A stretch of 64,000 nucleotides of DNA. Source: Candidatus Liberibacter solanacearum CLso-ZC1. Lineage in GTDB: Bacteria; Pseudomonadota; Alphaproteobacteria; Rhizobiales; Rhizobiaceae. Shown piece after piece: positions 19,656 through 28,165 of the stretch. The DNA lies in contig NC_014774.1 in NCBI RefSeq assembly GCF_000183665.1, forward strand, positions 939,301 to 1,003,300. The letters are read 5' to 3'. The notes below the pieces were generated by a model. It saw only the letters and a list, made by a program, of their open reading frames with translations. It had not been told where the DNA came from and did not search any database. Position 1 is the stretch's first letter. Each line of letters opens with the position of its first letter. Both the position numbers and the translations under genes were made by a program.

Positions 19656-21428
19656 TTATGAGAGATTATCAATAACTTGTGAAACATACATCTTTTTGTA
19701 TAAACCGTCGCTTTTTTGCTGCAATAAATTTTTCTGATCTCCTGTTTCGGAAACTCTTCCATTCTCTATAAAAACAATCTGATCAGCATCAGTAATTGTT
19801 GATACCCTATGAGCAATAACAATTGTAGTACGCCCTTTCATTAAACGCGCAAGAGCTTGACGAATAAGATTTTCAGCATGCGTATCCAAAGCACTAGTAG
19901 CCTCATCTAATAAAAGAATATGACCATTCCGTAACATAGCACGTGCAATCGCTATACGCTGTTTCTGCCCACCAGAAAGAGCGCTACCATTTTCACCAAC
20001 CTGTGTATCATATCCTTGAGGCAAATTCATGATAAAGTCATGAGCGTTAGCAAATTTAGAAATTTCAATCATCTCTTCTTCCGTTGCCGTTGAACGCCCA
20101 ACCATAATATTATATCGCACTGTATTGGAGAACAAGAAAACATCTTGACCAACATATGAAATTCGTTCTCGTAAAGAAGAAAAAGTTATGTCACGCACAT
20201 TATGACCATCAATTTCAATTGATCCAGATGATGGATCATACATACGCATTAATAAATTAATGATCGTTGATTTTCCACTTCCTGAAGGACCAACCAAAGC
20301 AGTCATTTTCCCTGGATGAAAACATAGATTTATTCCCGAGAGGACAGGATGCTCCGGCTTATATGAAAAAGAAACATCCCGAAATACAATCTTCCCCTCT
20401 CCCACAGGCAAATCTATCGCGTTAGGACTTTCCTTAATGGTAATAGGATGATCAAGAATAGAAAACATACAGCGTACTCCAACCATCCCCCCCTCTAAAA
20501 CAATACGAGTACGCGCAATACGCTTCGCTGGCTCGTATGCCATTAGCAAAGCTGTGATAAAAGACATAATTGTACCAGAATTGCTACTGCCTTGATGGGA
20601 CATGAGAAAACCAGAAAAAAGGATTATCCCTGCTATAGATAATCCCGAAATAGTTTCCATGATAGGACTCGTCGCAGATTCTATTCTAGAAACACTATTC
20701 AAACGATTTTCAACTTCCTTGATCATATGACACATACGTTTACTCATAGATTCTTCCATTGCAAAAGATTTTACAACACGGATACCTATAATAGTCTCTT
20801 GAAGAACCTGAATAATATTTCCAATAGCAGCCATTCCCTGTTCCATAATACGGCGCACTTTTTTAACAAGAATACGAATTCCGAAAATACAAAGAGGGCC
20901 AATAATCAATGTAAATAAAGATAACGTCGACTCTTGCATAAACATCACGATTACCAATCCAAACAGTGATAATAAATCACGAACAAAAGACGTGATCAGG
21001 ATATCGAGAACACTTCTTATAGCCTGCGTGGCATGGATAAACCGTACTTGTAATTCCGACGATTGATTATTGTCGTAAAAATCCATGCCATATTGGAGGA
21101 GGCGATGATAAATTTTTTTCTGTTGTTCCGCAATAATAGAGTTTCCCGCACAACTTAAATAGTAATTTTGCACAAAAGATGCGATACCCTTAATAAGAAA
21201 TATTGCTGCCACCGTACTAGAGACAGTAACGATACGAAAGAAATCATTTTTAGAAACCATTGCATCCATAACATCACGCATAATCCATGCACTACATGAT
21301 GTCATAAAAGAAACCGTTACCATCGCCAAAATAGAGAAAGAATACCATTTTGCATGCTTACGGACATTCTCCTTTATAAGGCGCGATAGTGTTTGTCTAT
21401 CGGAAACAGATAATATTTTGTCTAACAC
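19656..21428 (-). CDS. ABC exporter, MsbA-like (fused permease and ATPase)
   Basis: Type IV (exporter) ABC half-transporter in the inner membrane, probably flipping lipid A core or another lipid-linked molecule; the exact substrate is inferred. Residues about 1-320 form the six-helix ABC_membrane domain, about 345-580 the ATPase with Walker [10 protein letters not shown], signature LSGGQKQR, Walker B HILLLDEATSALD and the H-loop VIAHRVST. 590 aa, normal. Starts with GTG at 21428. Proximity to glycan genes suggests an envelope role, but it is on its own transcript. Confidence 0.88.
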   Translation of the reverse strand: MLDKILSVSDRQTLSRLIKENVRKHAKWYSFSILAMVTVSFMTSCSAWIMRDVMDAMVSKNDFFRIVTVSSTVAAIFLIKGIASFVQNYYLSCAGNSIIAEQQKKIYHRLLQYGMDFYDNNQSSELQVRFIHATQAIRSVLDILITSFVRDLLSLFGLVIVMFMQESTLSLFTLIIGPLCIFGIRILVKKVRRIMEQGMAAIGNIIQVLQETIIGIRVVKSFAMEESMSKRMCHMIKEVENRLNSVSRIESATSPIMETISGLSIAGIILFSGFLMSHQGSSNSGTIMSFITALLMAYEPAKRIARTRIVLEGGMVGVRCMFSILDHPITIKESPNAIDLPVGEGKIVFRDVSFSYKPEHPVLSGINLCFHPGKMTALVGPSGSGKSTIINLLMRMYDPSSGSIEIDGHNVRDITFSSLRERISYVGQDVFLFSNTVRYNIMVGRSTATEEEMIEISKFANAHDFIMNLPQGYDTQVGENGSALSGGQKQRIAIARAMLRNGHILLLDEATSALDTHAENLIRQALARLMKGRTTIVIAHRVSTITDADQIVFIENGRVSETGDQKNLLQQKSDGLYKKMYVSQVIDNLS

Positions 21429-22216
21429 AAAAAAAATTCCCCAGAATCAAAAAAATTTTCTACTCTATTACAACAACCATATCTTCGGAAACAACTTATC
21501 ATATAAAAGATAAAATATAAATTTATTACACTACGTACATTATGGATTATCATACTGTAATAAAAATTCATTTTATACCATTAATTCTCATTTATTTTTA
21601 TCCTTTAAGACAACACAAAGGACGGAATCCACTGAAACAATTTCTCTTATACTATCATTATTTTTAATCCATACATATAATAATAACAGTATCTTCATGA
21701 GTACATCATATGTCATAGAGATTAATTGGTGTCTTCGCAACGAATAACGTAAAAATAAATTATTTTGAAATTATAAATAATTGCACGTTCCTAATCATGC
21801 GCTCAATTGTTTTTAAATTTTTCATACTCATCCTAGTGATTAAGAGATATATTAGTAGTGTTACTGATTAATCGCATTCCTATTTGTAAAAAACCAAAAA
21901 TATTCATCAAAAAACTGTTAGCCATCTTCTAATCAACAATGATATTTCATTGCATTTAATATTTTAAAATCAAAATATTTCTATATATAAAATATTCTAT
22001 AATTATTATAATACATTATAATAATTATTATCCAGATTTGATAAATTATACTGACAAACTAGGTGTTAGGATTGCACATGCTCATACTCGCTACTCCAAT
22101 AATTACAAAAAAAATAGATCTACTTTTTTGTTCTATAAATCAGAATCATAACCTTACTGGGGAGTAATAACTCAATAACGCGTTTTGTATCAAACTAAAA
22201 AGATTGAATTTATCTA
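21429..22216. other. Long AT-rich intergenic region
   Basis: About 790 bases with no supported gene. Contains the large AT palindrome at 21999-22028. It separates divergent genes, so promoters of the exporter and of purU are expected here. Confidence 0.4.
21999..22028. repeat. Perfect 14-bp A/T palindrome
   Basis: ATAATTATTATAAT (21999-22012), a 2-base spacer AC, then its exact reverse complement. All A/T, so it could extrude a cruciform or bind an AT-rich operator protein. It lies about 190 bases before purU. Confidence 0.6.
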
Positions 22217-23086
22217 ATGTCCATTCATATTTTAACCGTCACATCTCCTTCTCATAAAGAAATCATATCTGTTCTTTCTGGTTATTTATCAGGGAAATGC
22301 GATATACTAGATTTAGCTCAATTTAATGATTCAAATACCAGAAAATTTTTTATGAGGGCAAGTTTTACCCTTAAAAAACATACTTGCATGAAAAATTTTC
22401 TTATAGATTTTCAACCAATCATCCAACAATTCTCATTGAAAATTTCTATTCGAAATGCAAAAGAACGTATGAAAACCCTCATATTGGTATCACGCTTTGA
22501 TCATTGTCTCCATGATCTATTATATCAATGGAATGCCAGAACCCTTGCTATGGATATCGCCGGCATAGTATCTAATCATCCTATCCACCAGAAACTAGCT
22601 ACAGATTATCAAATTCCATTCTATTATATTCCTATCACGAAACAAAATAAAATAAAATGTGAGGAAGAACTCATCAATATAATAGAAAAAAACAATGTAA
22701 AATTATTGATTTTAGCACGATATATGCAGATTCTTTCTGAAAAAATATGCCAAAAAATGTCGGGACGCATTATTAATATACATCACTCATTTTTACCATC
22801 TTTCAAAGGAGGTAATCCCTATAAACAAGCATATGAATATGGAGTCAAAATAATTGGAGCAACAGCTCATTACGTTACTCCCGCACTAGATGAAGGCCCT
22901 ATTATCGAACAGGACGTCGTACACATTACACACGCACAAAATGTCAAAAATTATATTTCAATAGGAAGGAATATAGAGACAAAAGTATTATCCAATGCTG
23001 TAAATGCACATATCCAACATCGAGTCTTTATCAACGAAAGAAAAACTGTCGTCTTCCCTACCCAATCTAACGACTATGCTGAATGA
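22217..23086 (+). CDS. purU: Formyltetrahydrofolate deformylase
   Basis: Hydrolyses 10-formyl-THF to THF and formate, balancing one-carbon pools. N-terminal ACT-like domain (about 1-85), then a formyltransferase domain. Catalytic Asn and His are in INIHHSFLPSFKGGNPY and the Asp in THYVTPALDEGPIIEQD-like sequence (AHYVTPALDEGP). 289 aa, full length. In Rhizobiales it often accompanies folate genes; here it stands alone. Start ATG at 22217 with no strong ribosome binding site. Confidence 0.93.
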   Translation: MSIHILTVTSPSHKEIISVLSGYLSGKCDILDLAQFNDSNTRKFFMRASFTLKKHTCMKNFLIDFQPIIQQFSLKISIRNAKERMKTLILVSRFDHCLHDLLYQWNARTLAMDIAGIVSNHPIHQKLATDYQIPFYYIPITKQNKIKCEEELINIIEKNNVKLLILARYMQILSEKICQKMSGRIINIHHSFLPSFKGGNPYKQAYEYGVKIIGATAHYVTPALDEGPIIEQDVVHITHAQNVKNYISIGRNIETKVLSNAVNAHIQHRVFINERKTVVFPTQSNDYAE

Positions 23087-23134
23087 TAAAAACCATTTTT
23101 TAATCAATTTAAAATCACATCTTTCTCAGTAGAA

Positions 23135-23809
23135 TCAATACATAACTTCTTCTTCTAATAATCTTCCGACAAAACCACTGATACTATTTATCAAACGATT
23201 ACGTCGCATTCTTTCAACGCCAATAACAGATTTTACCATCCCTAAAGAATCTTCTAAATCATCATTGACAATGACATAATCATAATAATTCCATTGTTTG
23301 ATTTCCAAATAAGCATTCTTCAATCGCAATTGAACCATTTCCTTTTCTTCCTGATTCTTTGTGGCACGCATAATCAAACGAGAACGCAATTCATGCATTG
23401 TCGGCGGCAAGATAAAGAACGAAACAATATCTGATTTCATATGTTTCCGAAGATGATGCGCTCCTTGCCAATCAATATCAAAAAGCATATCCCTTCCTTG
23501 AGATATAGCCCTCTCTATAGGATCACGTAAAGTACCATAAAAATTGCCATGTACTTCTGCCCATTCTATAAAGGCATGAGCCTTTTGCAATTCTTCAAAC
23601 TTATTAAGCGTTAAAAAGTGGTAATCCTCCCCATCAACTTCATCTGGACGACGACTACGCGTTGTTACACTTATTGACATCTCAAAATTATGATCAGATT
23701 TGAGAATATGACGCGCTATAGTAGATTTTCCAACCCCAGAAGGGGAAGAAATAATCAACATAATTCCTCGATGATCAACAGTCATAGGCGAGAGATGATA
23801 TCGATTCAT
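23135..23809 (-). CDS. gmk: Guanylate kinase
   Basis: Phosphorylates GMP to GDP. P-loop SSPSGVGKSTIARHIL near residue 22-37, GMP-binding VTTRSRRPDEVDGEDYHFL, then IEWAEVHGNFYGT and DIDWQGAHHLR, all diagnostic. I chose the ATG at 23809 because GGAG sits six bases before it; the frame's ATG at 23821 overlaps this very site (ATGGAGTG). 224 aa. Convergent with purU. Confidence 0.95.
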   Translation of the reverse strand: MNRYHLSPMTVDHRGIMLIISSPSGVGKSTIARHILKSDHNFEMSISVTTRSRRPDEVDGEDYHFLTLNKFEELQKAHAFIEWAEVHGNFYGTLRDPIERAISQGRDMLFDIDWQGAHHLRKHMKSDIVSFFILPPTMHELRSRLIMRATKNQEEKEMVQLRLKNAYLEIKQWNYYDYVIVNDDLEDSLGMVKSVIGVERMRRNRLINSISGFVGRLLEEEVMY

Positions 23810-24423
23810 AAAACACTCCATATTGGAATTATTTGCAAAGAAGAGTCATCTCCCCTTTGAACAATATTCTCATTTTTACAAATTAAAATCTATAAAAATA
23901 AAAAATTAGGCCATAAAAAATACCAGTATTAAAAAAATTATGTTCAATCGCAAAAGAAAAAACAGATATTCTTAATACCCATCAAAACTTTACAATATAA
24001 AGAACGCTTTGATCGTCAACCAATCATTGTATAAATATCATACAATACCATTGTGCATTACAAGATATTTCAACATATATTCATATGTTTTGCCGAATAA
24101 ATAATAATAAATATGTATATATTATTATTTATTTTATAAAAAGTAATATAAAAACCAAATAAATAAATAATATTTCATAATTTGATAAATTAAAAAAATA
24201 TTTATATTATAATTTAATATACTTTACTTTTTAATACATTGAAATTTACTTTTTGTTTTTTTTGTTTATTAAATAAACTGTATTACCATCCAGAAATAAC
24301 AAGTAATTATGTTTTTTTAGATATAAATACTAATTTTAAAATAAAATAAATAGCAACAATACAAATATTACAAGTATTAATAACACAAATATTATAAGTA
24401 TTAAAATAAAAAGGATTGCACCC
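23810..24423. other. Very AT-rich region before the lipoprotein cluster
   Basis: About 610 bases of A/T-dominated sequence including runs such as ATAATAATAAATATG. No gene supported. It holds the promoter of the first lipoprotein and of gmk. Confidence 0.45.
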
Positions 24424-24805
24424 ATGAAAACAGTAAAATATTACATTCCTCTATTTTCTCTCTTAAGCATTGCATTATCTTCTTGCAACTCAACAGCAGA
24501 ACCAGCACCACCACCACAGTCACTAATAAACCACTTCGCGGAGGCTGTGAAACACCAAGCGGATAAAAAAAATCCAAGACGCGGCAGACAAAATAAACAA
24601 TGCAACGAAAAAATTACAACTATTATCTTCACCAGAATCTTCCTCTTCAACAGAAGACACTTCTATCACAGAAAATTCCTCTTCACCAGGATCTTCCTCT
24701 TCAACAGAAGACACTTCTATCAAAGCCGAAAAAACCGGTTTTACATCAAAAATAAAACGTACCGTCTCATCAACCCTCTCATCAATTAGTGGGAAGTTTC
24801 ATTAA
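24424..24805 (+). CDS. Small Ser-rich lipoprotein with an apparent frameshift at an A8 run
   Basis: Signal MKTVKYYIPLFSLLSIALSSC is a clear lipobox, so the product is lipid-anchored in the envelope. As written, the frame ends at 24789 with a Phe/Arg-rich tail. If one A is dropped from the A8 run 24565-24572, the frame continues as KKIQDAADKINNATKKLQ, then a low-complexity Ser/Glu/Thr segment made of two 18-residue units (period 54 bases, SSPESSSSTEDTSI and SSPGSSSSTEDTSI), ending at TAA 24803-24805. That second reading looks like the real protein. I do not recognise the family. First of five lipoprotein genes in a row, so likely Liberibacter-specific. Confidence 0.65.
24628..24735 (+). repeat. 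Tandem repeat, two 54-base units
   Basis: Units starting at 24628 and 24682 share TCTTCCTCTTCAACAGAAGA and flanks. They encode repeated Ser-rich 18-mers in the corrected lipoprotein frame. The 54-base period preserves frame, which supports that reading. Confidence 0.75.
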
Positions 24806-24865
24806 TTGCAACGCTAAAATATTTACAATTAGAAGACCAAAATAAAAATTAAGGAATTATATACA

Positions 24866-25132
24866 GTGAAATTATCATTTCCAAAAGTAGCCTCAATATT
24901 CACGATGAGCATGTCATTATATTCTTGCGAATCCGCCTCTGACACAGCAAAGAAGAACAACATAAATCCTGTTCCTGCTGTTCCTGCTGTTGTTGCAAAA
25001 TCTCCCGACAAAACAAAGGATATAAAGGATGTAGCAAAAGATTTTCTCCATATAGCAGCCGATAAAACAGTCGAAACACTCGCAGAGATTGTATCAGGAG
25101 AAGAAGATACAGAAGAAATAACCCCAGTTTAG
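24866..25132 (+). CDS. Small lipoprotein, 88 aa
   Basis: GTG start at 24866 with AAGGA ten bases upstream. Signal peptide about 1-20 ends in the lipobox-like SLYSC. The mature part is Ala/Asp/Lys/Glu-rich (DIKDVAKDFLHIAADKTVETLAEI), probably helical, with an acidic tail. No family recognised. Second in the lipoprotein cluster. Whether it faces the periplasm or outside is not known. Confidence 0.65.
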   Translation: MKLSFPKVASIFTMSMSLYSCESASDTAKKNNINPVPAVPAVVAKSPDKTKDIKDVAKDFLHIAADKTVETLAEIVSGEEDTEEITPV

Positions 25133-25139
25133 CCCCAAC

Positions 25140-25157
25140 GGCCATCGTAAGATGGCC
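25140..25157. promoter_or_regulatory. Hairpin in the leader of the duplicated lipoprotein genes, copy 1
   Basis: GGCCATC-GTAA-GATGGCC, a perfect 7-bp stem with a GTAA tetraloop of the GNRA class, between the previous stop (25132) and the start at 25174. Copy 2 at 25358-25375 is identical. No T-run follows, so it looks like an mRNA leader or processing hairpin, not a terminator. Confidence 0.6.
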
Positions 25158-25173
25158 AGAAAGAAACATAGTT

Positions 25174-25338
25174 ATGAAAATTTTAAAATATAAAATTATC
25201 TTATTATCACTAATAAGCTTAACATTGGCTTCTTGCGGTTCAACAACTGATGAACCCTTAGCACCTACTAACCATCATATTAGTGTGGCAGAGGCTGCCG
25301 CCAAGGCAATAGCAGCTGCTAAAAAAATAGTTAAATGA
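25174..25338 (+). CDS. Small lipoprotein, 54 aa, tandem copy A
   Basis: MKILKYKIILLSLISLTLASC is a lipoprotein signal with lipobox LASC. The mature part is only 34 residues, GSTTDEPLAPTNHHISVAE followed by an Ala/Lys helix. Nearly identical in the first half to the next gene, from which it differs by codon-size deletions and a shorter tail. Duplicated together with its leader hairpin (218-base unit). Function unknown. Confidence 0.65.
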   Translation: MKILKYKIILLSLISLTLASCGSTTDEPLAPTNHHISVAEAAAKAIAAAKKIVK

Positions 25339-25357
25339 CCCCAGTTTATCCCCCAAC

Positions 25358-25375
25358 GGCCATCGTAAGATGGCC
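25358..25375. promoter_or_regulatory. Leader hairpin, copy 2
   Basis: Same GGCCATC-GTAA-GATGGCC hairpin as at 25140, 17 bases before the second tandem lipoprotein start. Retention of perfect pairing in both copies suggests recent duplication or selection. Confidence 0.6.
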
Positions 25376-25391
25376 AGAAAGAAACATAGTT

Positions 25392-25610
25392 ATGAAAATT
25401 TCAAAATATAAAATTATCTTATTATCACTCATAAGCTTAACATTGGCTTCTTGCGGTTCAACAACTGATGTAGCACCCTTACCACCACCACCTACTAACC
25501 ATCGTATTAGTGCGTTAGAGGCTGCCGCCAAGGCAATAGAATCTGCTAAAGAAGCTGCTCAAAAAGTAATTGATGATGCGATAGCGATAAGCAAACTCGT
25601 GGGCCGATAG
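25392..25610 (+). CDS. Small lipoprotein, 72 aa, tandem copy B
   Basis: Start ATG at 25392, matching copy A; an upstream in-frame ATG at 25335 overlaps the previous gene and lacks a signal. MKISKYKIILLSLISLTLASC then GSTTDVAPLPPPPTNHRIS, followed by an Ala-rich helix (EAAAKAIESAKEAAQKVIDD). Longer at the C-terminus than copy A and with an extra Pro stretch. Function unknown. Confidence 0.7.
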   Translation: MKISKYKIILLSLISLTLASCGSTTDVAPLPPPPTNHRISALEAAAKAIESAKEAAQKVIDDAIAISKLVGR

Positions 25611-25762
25611 ATAAATCAATAACACAGACACAGACCACAGAAGTAACCATCAAAAAACTGATATTATGAAGGTTCTCGCAAATAATATCCTTTCATGTTT
25701 CAATTATAGTAAAAATTTTTTCTCAAAAAATTTATAAAATATATATTATAAGGACTATACGT

Positions 25763-26047
25763 ATGAAAATTTCAAAATATAAAAACGCTCTTTTATCTCT
25801 TATCGGCATAGCACTCACTTCTTGCGGTTCCTCATCTGATAAAAATGATAATGATGACAATAAATTACCCCTTTTTAAGAAAATTCCTTTTGCTTACAAT
25901 TTTAAACAAGCTGAGCAATCTTCCTCTTCTAACCAACCTCTATCACCTGGCAATACCAATCCAACCCCTTCTGAAGATCAATCCAAATCAGAAACCTCTT
26001 CTTCTTCACCTGATTCACCTGAAGAAAAATCCACACCATCTTCTTAA
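25763..26047 (+). CDS. Small lipoprotein with acidic Ser/Pro-rich mature region, 94 aa
   Basis: MKISKYKNALLSLIGIALTSC is a lipobox signal clearly related to the two preceding tandem genes, but the mature region differs: an Asp/Asn stretch, then a disordered Ser/Pro/Glu tail. The shared signal with divergent body suggests duplication followed by tail replacement. Ribosome binding site AAGGA upstream (TATAAGGACTATACGT). No family recognised. Confidence 0.68.
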   Translation: MKISKYKNALLSLIGIALTSCGSSSDKNDNDDNKLPLFKKIPFAYNFKQAEQSSSSNQPLSPGNTNPTPSEDQSKSETSSSSPDSPEEKSTPSS

Positions 26048-26179
26048 CATCTTGCTATTCTTTCTTGAAAATAATGATGATTACTTAAGGCTTCGCTACA
26101 TTGAATAGAATTATTAATTAGATGGAAAAATATTGAATATTTAAAATACACCGATACAAATTTCAAAAAACATTCTTTA

Positions 26180-26218
26180 ACTTAGCATTTGTGGTAATTT
26201 CTTACACAAGTGCTAAGT
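26180..26218. terminator. Strong inverted repeat between convergent lipoprotein and ntrX genes
   Basis: ACTTAGCATTTGTG (26180-26193) pairs with CACAAGTGCTAAGT (26205-26218), 13 Watson-Crick pairs plus one wobble, loop of 11. Placed between convergent 3' ends, so a bidirectional terminator is likely, although only a weak T-rich tract (TTAAAGAATGTTTTTT) follows on the minus strand. Confidence 0.55.
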
Positions 26219-26300
26219 CCAAAAGACCATACTTAAAAAAATGATCCCAATGTTTTCTAATGCAAAAGACAATGCAAGTAATGGATAACATATCTATAAC

Positions 26301-27674
26301 TTATAATCCCAAAGATTTAAGTTTACGATGCAATGCCGAACGCTCCATCCCCACAAACTCTGCAGTACGAGAAATATTGCCACCAAATCTATTCATCTGG
26401 GTTGTTAAATAGTTTTTTTCAAAAACTTCTCTTGCCTCACGCAAAGACAAATTCATAATTTGCTGATTATGCACTATAGGAACTATCGGTAAAAATTGGC
26501 TAATATCGCCAGCCAACATATCAATCGTGATATCTAATTTAGGATCTTTATCACGCATAAAAAAAATAACTTTTTCCAAATAACTTTTTAATTCACGAAC
26601 ATTCCCTGGCCAATCGTAACTTTGCAAAATTGCCATAGCATCATCACTAATACGACGTGGATATACCTCTATGCGTCGACAAATTTGATATATTAAATGT
26701 TCTACTAGCAAAGGAATATCTTCTTTTCTTTCTACAAGCGACGGCACTAGAATTGGGACTACCGCCAAACGATAGTAAAGATCTTCTCTCAACAACTTCT
26801 TCACAATATAATTATACGGATTTACAGAAGTAGATGATATAATACGCACATCTAATGCAATACTTTTTTCCCCATTAACACGCTTAAACTTCTGTTGAAT
26901 AATTGCACTCAGAATCTTGTCTTGTATGTCATGAGGAATATTCACAACTTCATTAATATAAATTGTTCCTTGATAAGCTTTTTCCAAACAACCAATTCTG
27001 TGCACTTTTCCCGCAGAATCTTCCATTCCAAATAAAACAGTTTCTATAACTTCAGAAGACATATGAGCAGCATCAAAAAAAACAAAAGAACCTTTAGATC
27101 TGCTCGACTTCTTATGAATAAGACGCGCTACAAGCTTTTTTCCAGAACCTGATAAACCAAAAATCATGACCCGACTATTGGTTGGAGATACGCGCTCTAT
27201 TCTTTGACGTAACTGTGACATAGGCACAGATGTACCAATTAAATCTTCTTCTATTTCTTCAAAATCACAGGGCTTATGCACACGCATATTGTCCATTACT
27301 TTATCAATCATGCGATTAAATTGATTTATTTTGATAGGTTTATCTATAAAATCAAAAGCTCCACGCTTTATAGATGAAATAGACATATCACTATTCTCTT
27401 GATCAGATATCATCAATACCAGAATATCCGGATAAATTTCCTTCATCTTGTCTAAAAATGCTAAACTGTTTCCAAGATATCCTACCATTTGAATATCCAA
27501 CAAAATAAATCTTGGCATATAGTACGCCATTTCTGCAAAAGCAGAATCCAAATTACACGAAATGTGAACGCCATATCCTCTTTCTTGCAACATGCTAGCA
27601 ATCATATTGCTAATATCTTTTTCACTATTAACTATAAGTACATCAGATTTTAAAGGAATATTTTCCGCACCCAT
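26301..27674 (-). CDS. ntrX: NtrX-type response regulator with degenerate active sites
   Basis: Receiver (1-125), AAA+ domain (about 142-380) and Fis-type DNA-binding helix-turn-helix. The ending ISRTAEFVGMERSALHRKL is typical of NtrX, which regulates nitrogen and envelope genes in alphaproteobacteria. The phospho-acceptor Asp60 (FILLDIQ) is kept, but the acidic pocket is NSE (16-18) instead of DDE, and the Walker B has TIYINEV instead of a LDE motif. Walker A is GLSGSGKK. The GAFTGA loop is absent, as is usual in NtrX. ATG at 27674; the codon before it is TTG. No ntrY, ntrB or ntrC neighbour. Confidence 0.85.
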   Translation of the reverse strand: MGAENIPLKSDVLIVNSEKDISNMIASMLQERGYGVHISCNLDSAFAEMAYYMPRFILLDIQMVGYLGNSLAFLDKMKEIYPDILVLMISDQENSDMSISSIKRGAFDFIDKPIKINQFNRMIDKVMDNMRVHKPCDFEEIEEDLIGTSVPMSQLRQRIERVSPTNSRVMIFGLSGSGKKLVARLIHKKSSRSKGSFVFFDAAHMSSEVIETVLFGMEDSAGKVHRIGCLEKAYQGTIYINEVVNIPHDIQDKILSAIIQQKFKRVNGEKSIALDVRIISSTSVNPYNYIVKKLLREDLYYRLAVVPILVPSLVERKEDIPLLVEHLIYQICRRIEVYPRRISDDAMAILQSYDWPGNVRELKSYLEKVIFFMRDKDPKLDITIDMLAGDISQFLPIVPIVHNQQIMNLSLREAREVFEKNYLTTQMNRFGGNISRTAEFVGMERSALHRKLKSLGL

Positions 27675-28074
27675 CAATCATACAATCCTTGTAATAAAAC
27701 AGGAAAACAACAAACCATATCCTTTTATAAGAACGATTTAAAAGAATAGAAAATCAATCTTAAGAACACAACTTTTATTATACATAAAATCACATTTAAA
27801 ATAATATTACAATTATAGAGGGAAATTTAACTTGTAACCAAAAAAAATCAGCAATCAAAATAGCATTTTTATAATTATAAAAACAATCAATATAGCCTAT
27901 AAACCGTAAATTTGAGGCAAAATGATCTTTAACTGTGCATATATTTTTTTGCAATAAAAATAAACATGTGCTTATTCTTAAAAATTCAATTTCTATCCGA
28001 GTATAGATAATGCCTAATCACCCACTCTCAATAAAAATAAAACAATACCTAAAACATCCCATCAAATATTAAAT
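27675..28074. other. AT-rich spacer upstream of ntrX
   Basis: No gene supported. The stretch just to its right, 28075-28165, is not empty: it carries the out-of-frame C-terminus of the phytoene-synthase-like gene. Confidence 0.4.
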
Positions 28075-28165
28075 CTAAAAACGCTTTTTAATGGTAGCAG
28101 AAAGCATATACCACTGCCGTATCAATTGATGAATTTTATGAGGATGATTTAAAATTTTTATCCCA

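Noticed and set aside
24441..25169. Minus-strand frames across the lipoprotein genes
   Set aside because: Opposite-strand shadows of repeats; the plus strand has signal peptides and ribosome sites.
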